A stretch of 64,000 nucleotides of DNA. Origin: Labyrinthula sp. Ha (lineage: Eukaryota > Sar > Bigyra > Labyrinthulida > Labyrinthulaceae). Below are positions 52,967-61,794 of this stretch, in pieces. Location: positions 682,001-746,000 of the forward strand of contig JAALGZ010000003.1 in assembly GCA_015227615.1 (NCBI GenBank), in the 5' to 3' direction. Positions within the stretch are counted from its first letter, which is position 1; every line of letters begins with the position of its first letter. The translations under genes were made by a program, and so were the position numbers. The notes below the pieces were generated by a model that did not search any database, was not told the origin of the DNA, and was given only the letters and a program-made list of their open reading frames with translations.

Positions 52967-55159
52967 ATGGAAAAGAAAAGATATAGATGGAATGAGTCAT
53001 TTCCACCGTATGAGGTTCAAAAGGAGTTGATGAACACGATCTACGATATACTAGAACAAAGAAAAATAGGAATATTAGAATCTCCTACAGGAACAGGGAA
53101 GTCACTCTCTATAATCTCCTCAGCATTCTTTTTTCTTGAAGAAATCAAGAAAACGGTTAGAGACGAGAACCAGTATAGGAAGAGTTTAACTTTTGAGAAA
53201 CTAATTAATGGAAAAAGAATCCACCCAAGTAGAAAATCAGATATGGTTTTTTCTCCTTATCCAAAACCTGTTCGAAAAACTCCAAGAAACAAAACAGTCT
53301 ACGATGAATTTGCCCCATTAGATCGAAGGCAACGAAGTATTTCAAGCGCATCATCAGAATCTGGGCTTTCGAGTCTGTCAATATTTTCAGACCATGTGAC
53401 TGAAAATAAAACTCAGGTTATATATGCCTCGAGAACACACTCTCAGATAAGACAGTTTGTTGAAGAAGCTAAAAAAAGCGAGTTTCGGAACACTCTTTCG
53501 ATTATCTCACTGGGATCTAGGTCAAAACTTTGTTGCAATGCATCTGTGAGTAAGCTCCAATCTAGTTTTTTTATCAATGATAAATGTTCTGAACTTGTTG
53601 ATAAAAGTAAATGCGAGTATAAAGACAATAATCTTATAGATTCATTCAAGAGTTATATTCTCCATAATGTCACAGATATAGAAGATTTGCAAGAAATAGG
53701 AAGCAAAACAAAATGTTGTGCATATTACTCTAGTCGATCAGCTATTGAAAATGCAGATGTTGTGTGCGTACCGTATAACATGGTGTTGCATCATGGGACA
53801 AGAGAATCTCTGGGCATACGAGCTAAGAACAATATATTCATTTTTGATGAAGCACATAATATTGTGGACTCAATAACACAAAGTTACTCTGCAATATTAA
53901 CTTTTAGTTCACTTGAAGCAGCTGGTTCTGTACTTAATATATATACACAAAAATATGAAAAGAGATTTAATGGAAAATCCAGAACTCAGTTTGCCTTGTT
54001 TCAAAAAATTATCAATCAACTGAAGGCAGCAATCGTAGATGCTAAGAAAGAGATGACGACTTCATTTGATACCGGAGTGTTTTTGTTGGATACCGGACTA
54101 GATCATATTGATCTATTTCAGTTTCTAGACTACATAGAAACAAATCAAGTTAAGAAAAAACTATATGGGTTTGGAAAAACCTTGGAACTAGACATTTCAA
54201 CTTCAAATCCTTTCATAGAGGTTATACGCTTCCTAGAATGTTTGAACTTAGCAAACAATTTGGGTAAGATTCTCATAATAAAGGAGAAGAAAACCTGTCG
54301 CTTAGAATTCTTTCTCCTCCATCAAGCGGACACAGTTAAGGATCTTATTGAAAGCTCACGTTCTATCATTTTATTAGGAGGAACCATGCAACCGGTTAAT
54401 GATATTATCAGAAGTTTATTCCCTAGCGTCCCCGCTACCAAAATAGTTGTCAAGTCATTTGGTCATGTCATTCCACAAAAAAGCGTATGCTGCTTTGGTA
54501 TTACAAACGCCCCTAATTACTCTAAAACAGCATTAGAACGCTTAGGTGACACCTGCACGCAAAAGTTGCTGTCTGAGTTGGCGAAATTGTTGGCTGGGAT
54601 GGTTCGCCTTTGTCCCAAAAAATCTGGGGCTGTAATATTTTTTCCGAGTTATGATTTCTTGAGGAAATTTCAAAAATCTGCGACCCCTGTTTTCTATAGT
54701 TTAGGCTGGAAAGGGTTACTCTTGTTTGACAGAAAGAGTCATAATATCCTATCTGAATATGCATCTTCAGTACAGAAAAATAATACTCCATCTATTCTTT
54801 TTAGTGTAGTAAATGGAAAACTAAGTGAAGGTATCAACTTTAGAAATGAGTTATGCAGATTGGTTGTGGTAGTAGGAATTCCAATTGCGAATGTTGGAGA
54901 TGTGAAAATTCAAATGAAGATGAAACAAAGTAAGAACGTTTTAATGGAAACCGGCCTCAAGGGTGTAAATCAGTCTATTGGCCGCGCTATTAGGCATAAA
55001 GGCGATTTCGCAGCAATGGTCCTTCTTGATTCTCGTTTTGGACAATCAGGAGTGCAGAAACTCCTTCCTGATTGGATTAGAGATAGTTTTGGTCTGGAAG
55101 AAAATGGATTGGCATCATTAAAAAGGCTTGAAAACTATTTTAACATATTTTCTGCTTGA
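52967..55159 (+). CDS. DDX11-like: Chl1/DDX11-type Fe-S DNA helicase
   Basis: A 730-residue superfamily 2 DNA helicase of the XPD/FANCJ/DDX11/RTEL1 group. Motifs in order: FPPYEVQKELM (Q motif, 12-22), Walker A SPTGTGKS (39-46), Ia VIYASRTHSQIRQF (about 150-163), iron-sulfur Cys residues in CC..C..C..CC between about 185 and 255, DEAH box FDEAHNIVDS (about 292-301), III ILLGGTMQP (about 469-477), IV GAVIFFPSYDFL, V NGKLSEGINF and VI QSIGRAIRHKGDFAA. The GGTMQP form of motif III is characteristic of Chl1/DDX11, which act in sister-chromatid cohesion and repair. It is shorter than yeast Chl1 (about 860) or human DDX11 (about 900), mainly between the motifs. A Ser-rich insert (RSISSASSESGLSSLS) precedes motif Ia. 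FANCJ is the main alternative. Confidence 0.9.
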   Translation: MEKKRYRWNESFPPYEVQKELMNTIYDILEQRKIGILESPTGTGKSLSIISSAFFFLEEIKKTVRDENQYRKSLTFEKLINGKRIHPSRKSDMVFSPYPKPVRKTPRNKTVYDEFAPLDRRQRSISSASSESGLSSLSIFSDHVTENKTQVIYASRTHSQIRQFVEEAKKSEFRNTLSIISLGSRSKLCCNASVSKLQSSFFINDKCSELVDKSKCEYKDNNLIDSFKSYILHNVTDIEDLQEIGSKTKCCAYYSSRSAIENADVVCVPYNMVLHHGTRESLGIRAKNNIFIFDEAHNIVDSITQSYSAILTFSSLEAAGSVLNIYTQKYEKRFNGKSRTQFALFQKIINQLKAAIVDAKKEMTTSFDTGVFLLDTGLDHIDLFQFLDYIETNQVKKKLYGFGKTLELDISTSNPFIEVIRFLECLNLANNLGKILIIKEKKTCRLEFFLLHQADTVKDLIESSRSIILLGGTMQPVNDIIRSLFPSVPATKIVVKSFGHVIPQKSVCCFGITNAPNYSKTALERLGDTCTQKLLSELAKLLAGMVRLCPKKSGAVIFFPSYDFLRKFQKSATPVFYSLGWKGLLLFDRKSHNILSEYASSVQKNNTPSILFSVVNGKLSEGINFRNELCRLVVVVGIPIANVGDVKIQMKMKQSKNVLMETGLKGVNQSIGRAIRHKGDFAAMVLLDSRFGQSGVQKLLPDWIRDSFGLEENGLASLKRLENYFNIFSA

Positions 55160-58100
55160 GGGATGAAGAAAACATCAAGTCAATGCTGGCTCTATCTGCA
55201 CGAACCTGATTAAACATGAATTTGCCTCAGTCCTCGGTGAGATCATGTTTCTTGCAGCTGAGCACCTATAAAGATTGACCGAACTAATGATTTTGGCAGA
55301 TCTTAGGATTTCTTCTGTTGACACCCTTGATCCAACATATGACAACTCAGGGAATTCAGCAAAGCTGCTTCGCAAATTTTCTGTCATGACCATCTTGACT
55401 TCTGTTTGCAGAACCGTTTTGTCAATATAAGCTTTACTCTTCCCTTTTCATGGATAAAACTTTGATTAAAGTGCAGAATTACAACTCTCCAGGTCATTGA
55501 CTTTGTTCTTTGATGGCAAGCTTAAACCAAGGACTCCTAATAAAAATTTTTGGAAGAAATCTAGTGCTCCAACAAGTACTGCGCAATTTTTACCTCATCA
55601 CCTATTAGATCTATTATGGTGCATTTAATCCGCATGATTCTGACCCTGTTCTTGGTGACTTAAATGCTTGAAACTATTGTGACAACAAACTCAGTTGTCC
55701 ATAGTCTAGCCTAGTTATAACTGCTGTGTTGAATTTCCAAGTATTTGGTTCTTACCCATTTGTGCCACTATACTTCATAGTATATTACCATTAATATACG
55801 GCACTCTGCGCACATACTCTAATTTCAAGAAAACAAGAATACTTTGTTTTAAGATGTATCACTAAAAATATTTTTCTCTCAACTTGAATTTCAATTTAAA
55901 ATGTGAATGCCCTTGGTTGTAACTGGAAGAGCAGCTGCAGGAGCGCTAAAAAAATTCACTTCCTGTGTACTTTCCCTCTATTCAACTATAGTTGAAGATA
56001 CTTCCATCGCTTCTCATTGTAATTCATGACCCGAAAGCGGACGTCTATGGAAGATCTTCAGTTTCCTCTCTTATTTTCTAACTGCAACCTACAAACCACC
56101 AAACTTTACCTCAAGCTATCTTGCGCAAGATAGTTCTGAACTCTTCTCCCTTGGTGGTTAGATTAAACAACAGAAAGTACGTCTAGGCAAAGATACGTCA
56201 AATATTGTCTTCGAAGAGACCGTAATTTAGCCGCAACATTCAGTAAAATATCAAGTTAGGTGCGCTAAACATATAATGGTTAACTTTTAGAGGTCAGGTT
56301 CCTCAGGGAATAAATCATTCATAATTGGAGCCATTTGAAGAATTTCTTTCATGAAGAGATTGATGCTACTTCACTACATCAACTATCCTTTAGTTCCATA
56401 AAATTGAATTAGTGTTGCAAGTTTCTTCTTTTCATTTTTTTTGCTTCTTCTGTCATGTTACCACAACTTTTGTGAGCAGCTGTTCAAATGAAGTCTAAGG
56501 ATATTTGAATATTGTGTGACAGATGGCGCTTACTAAGTACTTTCATATATATATATAAGCAATTGATTCAAACTACTTTGCTTCTATCTTAGCTAAAGTA
56601 TAATTGATTCTACCGGGCTATCTTAAGTTTAGAGCCAGATTTTAGTTCATGAAGTGTATACTAGGTTTCTATGCAATAACTTCTTTAAGCTGTTAAATCA
56701 CTTCCATCTTCCTCAATCTTTGATTTTATACTAAATTTAGTTAGTTTTTTCTAAGGGTTATTGGTGTGCTAATGACATGATATTCTAAATTAGGCCCTAT
56801 TTTTGCATGCAAAGTTTTTGGGTTCTTCGTTTATTTTTTCCGTAATTTAATTGCTCGAGACAGTATTGAGTAACTTAATAACCTATATTCTTTATAATAA
56901 TGCCGCTTTGACAGTCCACATGTTTAGTTACAGCGAGAACAGCCTCCATTGTAGAATTCGGTTTTCTCGAAGCTATAAAAACATCTTCATTAATTACGTG
57001 AACTCGAACACTTAAGTGTTAGTAAAACATTTGGATAGCTAAGGCAGTGACATGGAAACATCGGATCTGATTAGCTTCATCAATAGCTATTTGACAATTG
57101 TTTCGATTATTATTATCAAAAGGAAAATTGTCACTTTGATTCATCTGAAATGATTCTGATTATATTCTGGTAATGATTTGACTATCAATATTCATTCAAA
57201 ATAGTTTGTCAATATTAGTAACTATCAATAAGAAAAATATGGTAAAAGAGTTATTCATAAATAGTCAAATTAATCAAACTAGCCTCCTATGACAGGTTTG
57301 CAATAGGAAGTTTCCTGGTGAGTATTATTTTGGGCTATTAATGTCTAAGTAATAATAAAAACCACAACATAAACATAAAATGAGAATTTTTAGAATGACG
57401 TCCATCAGAGCAAGAAACAAGTCGAATATGATGAAATTGATACTTAAAACCAGAAAAATGTGTTAAAAGGCTATTATTAATGGGTAATAAACAGACAAGG
57501 GCCTAGTGTAACCTTGAAACCGCTGAATGGACTTTAACTAAACAGTCCAAGCTAGTAGTTAAATGTCAGTATTTGTATGTGGGGATACTGAGCTATGCTA
57601 ATTAAAGAGATAAGCTGCTCTGTAAACCACATTTAAGTAAAGAATCTAGCATAGGCTGTATTTGCTGCATATATTACAGGTTTTGCCAAAGTGGAAATCT
57701 ATACTCGTTAATCAAGTAAGAATTAACTCTAAAAATTGACACTTAAATCACTTAGAATCTATCCACTGCACGTCAGGTAGTAAGAACTGTTAGCTCGACT
57801 GAGTTGTAATTCCCTAAGTTTTATTTTTGGATTTAACCTTGACCATGGTTTCAATCAGCGGAGTTGGGAGCTCAGTTTGAAGATCTTTCCAGAGTTATCA
57901 ACATTTTCTAAGCCACCCAGTTTCTCAAACAACAACCTTCGTTGAACTATGGTTTCGTTCGAAGAATTGTTCACAGCCAAAATAACCATGACCTGAAACT
58001 TGAAAAAGATAAGTTTTCTTCAATTATACAATCTAAATTTAGAGCTATGGGATAAAGCTTGAAATTATAACTCATAATGCTCACCTTTCATTTTGATATT

Positions 58101-59134
58101 TTTCATACTGGATCTTATTCCCCTTCGTATTATACCTTAAGTACCATAAGTACAATGAAAAATTGAATCAGATTAGCTTATTGGGTAGGACAGATATAAT
58201 AGTTTTTCCAAAGTTTGGAAACAATATCTAATACCACTTGAGCATAATAGTTGAATATGTAACATTTTCTCGAAATGAAAATTGAGAGATGCACTATATA
58301 GCCATTGTAGGAATCTGTAAATAGTAGTTAAATAGGATTTGCTCAGCTATCTAAGAAACTTTTGACGAGGATAATAGATTAGCATGTTTTGCTCCAGATT
58401 AATAGTTTGCTTTAGCCTGGAAATTTACAGAAAGCTGAAGCTATTGTAAAGGTTTTATTACTTTTTGTTTTATTCAATAACATTATATAGGTCAAATTTT
58501 ACAGGTAACTTCGGGCAAGTTATGTCTGGGAGTCTGATTTCAGGAGAAGCCACTTGTTCATCAAAAAGTTCATGTATTTTTGATTAGATCGTTATGTGCC
58601 TAAATCTTTAAGATGTACTATAAATTATATTAATTTTGAATCATGTCTCCTTTCTTTTAGGATAAATTTGGCATCAAGTATTTTGTGTTAATTTTATCCT
58701 GGAGAAAATTCTAGTATAAGAAACGAAGAAAAATGAAGTAGTTTTATCTAAAGGTATAACTTTATAGAATGAATATAGAAATAACTCAGATTCTTAATTA
58801 CACGGATCAGAAGTACCTTTTGACTACCCTAATATTGCACAGAGAAGAAATTTCACGGTAAGAACAAAGCATCATGCTCTCATCCCTGAAAGTTCCTCTT
58901 TTCCTGGTATATTAAATGGAAATGAAGCTTTGGTACAGGTCTAAAGTCTATCAATAGGACTTCTTTCCTATTAGGTTTTCTATATAAAGTGCAAAATAAT
59001 GGAGCCTTTATCATCCGTATATCCTTTTGAGATCCTTGCCATTGCCATATCTAAATGCACACAAGACGTGTCAAAAAGATAACCAACTGCAACACTACAT
59101 GGCAATTATTTTGGCCTTATGGCCCAAGAAATAA
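55160..59134. other. 4-kb gene-poor stretch
   Basis: On the minus strand 55175-55447 is open for 91 codons with a coding-like composition (ATG at 55393, MVMTENLRSSFAEFPEL; then VSTEEILRSAKIIS, faintly like the Med4 helical motif), but no full gene could be built and it may be a relic. A short (TA)n run lies near 56547. The remaining sequence to 59134 is AT-rich with no convincing frame, repeat or RNA gene. Confidence 0.45.
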
Positions 59135-61732
59135 ATGAAAAGATGCTTTGCGGAAAACTATCTTCAAAGCAAGATAAATAAAAACACCGGCGACAAGGTT
59201 GACCAGGTTGCTTCTTATCTTTCTAAGGAATACTGCAAAAGTTCCTGTAATTTATCTTGCTTCTTTAACCCTTCTGTCGATTCGCATCTCTATGGATATT
59301 CTCTTTTTAATACCCTGAAAAAAGAAAACTTTGGTTTCATCAACTTCTTAAAAAGCAACAGATTCAACAAGCAAAATGTCAAAATAATCGAAGAGTTTCA
59401 AATGATGATATTCAGAATTGAAAGAAATATTCTGATCTTTAATTTTTTTGGAACATTGATATGTTACTTTGATTGGTTCAAATCTCTTAGGGAATTCTTA
59501 CCTATATTATATAACTTTGAAAGCTTAGATAATTTAATATTTCTAGATTCTGCTGCTGTTTTTTATAGTTCTCATGATCTTTTCATATCATTCATTACTT
59601 TTGAAGGATTTTCTTATGTATATAATTTATCAAGAAAAACATTCTCCGTTATAAAAAGAACACTATCACCTGAAAACAGGATTATATTGGCTTCAAGGAA
59701 AGGAAATTTCTTGTTGACAATGGAAATTTCTTCTAGAAATACTTTTCTTTTGCGGTGTAGTTTTTTTGAGACTGATGAGAAAGTCCACTTAGTGTTTGTG
59801 AAACAAGTTCCTGACGTATATAAGACTTATACTAGAGATGTTCAAGTTGGAATCTTAGAACCTAGCTTAGTGTCTCGATTTAACAAGCTGCCTAATTTCT
59901 TTAGCATTAAGTGCTATATTGTTGATTCTAGTGATTCCTTGTTTTCTTTTTTGGTATTTACGTTCAACAGGATAAAATATTTCGATGATGAGGTAGAAGT
60001 GAGTTCCTTTTTGAGTACAGATATCAAACTGGCTCAATCAATTCTACCGCATCCAACTGATAGCACTAAGATGCTAATCTTAACCAAAAACAGAGGGGTT
60101 GTTCTATTTAATTTGAGCTTAAATAAGTATTCAATTATTTCTGCAGACGAAGAGGTTTTGGCATTGGGCTGGATTGTCGAATCAAAAGAAATTGTGATCA
60201 CCAGCATAAAAGGTCTTGTGTTCTATGATGTGGATGGAAACCATTCACGAAAAAAGTCTCTTTCCAAGGAAGGAATTGTATTTGGAGTCCAGATGAAGAG
60301 TGAAGCCATTTTCTTTACAGATCAGGTGGTTTTATTTGTTCCAAGAAACAGGAGCAAATCCTTTCTTCCTTCGGTTTTGAAAGAAAACGAAAGTTTCTAC
60401 CAAAGTAAAATATTTCTGGCAGAGTCCATGGATGAACAAACTGCGCTATCTTTGAAGCTCCAACTTACAATAGCAACATTTGACTCTTCATCAATCATAT
60501 TCAATGCCACTTCTTCCAGAAATCTTGTTGAATATTTCTATCTTAGTTTACTCACAAGAGACAAAATATCTTGCTTAATCATTCTAAAATATCTGTTTCG
60601 CAAGAGACACAAGTCCAATTTATACCTTTTTAGGAAATGTTTATCCACTCTTTTTTGTCAATTGAGCAACATGTGTGAAAACTCTGTTTTATTCGATCTT
60701 GTACAGGATACGACGTTAGAGTTACGTTCGTGGATACCGGAAATAGATCATCTCAGCTTTGACTTGGCCTTTGCAAACACAGTGACTTATGGTGGGAAGG
60801 AAATTAGTATTTTATCGCTACTTATAGCTGACAAAGGTTTAAGACTTTGTTCAAATATCTTGATAGAAAATTATAGGCAAAGTATTGAACTAGCAAACTC
60901 CTTGCCTTCGCTGATGAAATATAGAATGCTGCTGTTTCTGAGGGTTCTGTTTTCATTCCAGTCTACTGATGAGCATTCTGTTTTGGATATTCTAGAAGCA
61001 GATCCAGGAACTGGATTCTTCTTGCGTAGTACTTTTTTCAGAAACAGAGACATACATTTTACACCGAGTAGCTTTGGAAAACTTCCTAGCAGAGCCCAGC
61101 TTATATTCTCGGAGGTATTATTTCAAGATAATACTTTTTTGGATAAGCTCCAAACTCCACAGTTGTGGATGAACCGAACTAAGGCGCTTCGGTCTTTTCA
61201 GCATAATCTTTCAGCTGGCAAATCTATCTCCGTTAAGCAAGCTTTAGTGACCAAATCTTTACGGGAACTTGTAATTTACGTGCTGCAGGAAGGATTGACG
61301 GAACATTTACAATATATTAGTAACAAGTTTCTTGTACCAAGATATCAAATCAACATGTTAGTCATAAAGTTGCTTTTACAGCGAAAGGAGAGTCAGAAAG
61401 TACTGGATTTTGTCAGCAGTTTAACAGTGCAGCTGAAAAACTACGAGGTTGTTCTAGAATATCTATATGTAACTATGTTTGCCGGCAGTTCCTTGGTTGA
61501 GATAGACAAATCAAGGGCAAGAAGTGTGTACCAGAGCTTTCTCAAAGTTCTTAACAGATTTCCAAAGAGAGATCTTTTTATCAAGGATTTGTTGCTTATC
61601 GAATATGACAACCTCCTTTCTGATGTTGTACAGTTGGATCTCTCTCAAGAGTTCTTAAGCCTTACAAAAAATATTGGCACACCAAACTCTAAGTACTATG
61701 AATGTCACTTTTGGACGAGAATAATTGTTTAA
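59135..61732 (+). CDS. Large propeller/solenoid-type protein, perhaps Vps16-like
   Basis: An 865-residue single-frame protein with no certain family. An in-frame TAA immediately before the ATG fixes the start. Residues about 90-430 show repeated short hydrophobic strands (ILIFNFFGTLICYFD, MLILTKNRGVVLFNLSL, ITSIKGLVFYDVDG) like beta-propeller blades; the rest is helical. Near the C terminus (about 690-785), a helix around SFQHNLSAGKSISVKQAL, then LREL..VLQEGLTEHLQYI, FLVPRYQINMLVIKLL and DFVSSL follow the order of the C-terminal helices of Vps16, a HOPS/CORVET vesicle-tethering subunit of about 840 residues. The N-terminal Vps16 signature is not obvious, so this is tentative; other propeller-solenoid coat or tether proteins are alternatives. 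It converges with the DUF547 gene, 62 bp between stops. Confidence 0.75.
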   Translation: MKRCFAENYLQSKINKNTGDKVDQVASYLSKEYCKSSCNLSCFFNPSVDSHLYGYSLFNTLKKENFGFINFLKSNRFNKQNVKIIEEFQMMIFRIERNILIFNFFGTLICYFDWFKSLREFLPILYNFESLDNLIFLDSAAVFYSSHDLFISFITFEGFSYVYNLSRKTFSVIKRTLSPENRIILASRKGNFLLTMEISSRNTFLLRCSFFETDEKVHLVFVKQVPDVYKTYTRDVQVGILEPSLVSRFNKLPNFFSIKCYIVDSSDSLFSFLVFTFNRIKYFDDEVEVSSFLSTDIKLAQSILPHPTDSTKMLILTKNRGVVLFNLSLNKYSIISADEEVLALGWIVESKEIVITSIKGLVFYDVDGNHSRKKSLSKEGIVFGVQMKSEAIFFTDQVVLFVPRNRSKSFLPSVLKENESFYQSKIFLAESMDEQTALSLKLQLTIATFDSSSIIFNATSSRNLVEYFYLSLLTRDKISCLIILKYLFRKRHKSNLYLFRKCLSTLFCQLSNMCENSVLFDLVQDTTLELRSWIPEIDHLSFDLAFANTVTYGGKEISILSLLIADKGLRLCSNILIENYRQSIELANSLPSLMKYRMLLFLRVLFSFQSTDEHSVLDILEADPGTGFFLRSTFFRNRDIHFTPSSFGKLPSRAQLIFSEVLFQDNTFLDKLQTPQLWMNRTKALRSFQHNLSAGKSISVKQALVTKSLRELVIYVLQEGLTEHLQYISNKFLVPRYQINMLVIKLLLQRKESQKVLDFVSSLTVQLKNYEVVLEYLYVTMFAGSSLVEIDKSRARSVYQSFLKVLNRFPKRDLFIKDLLLIEYDNLLSDVVQLDLSQEFLSLTKNIGTPNSKYYECHFWTRIIV

Positions 61733-61794
61733 ACGAGGCGCATTGTTTTTTATACATAGTTCTTAGTATTTAATATTCAATAGTTCTATCATAT

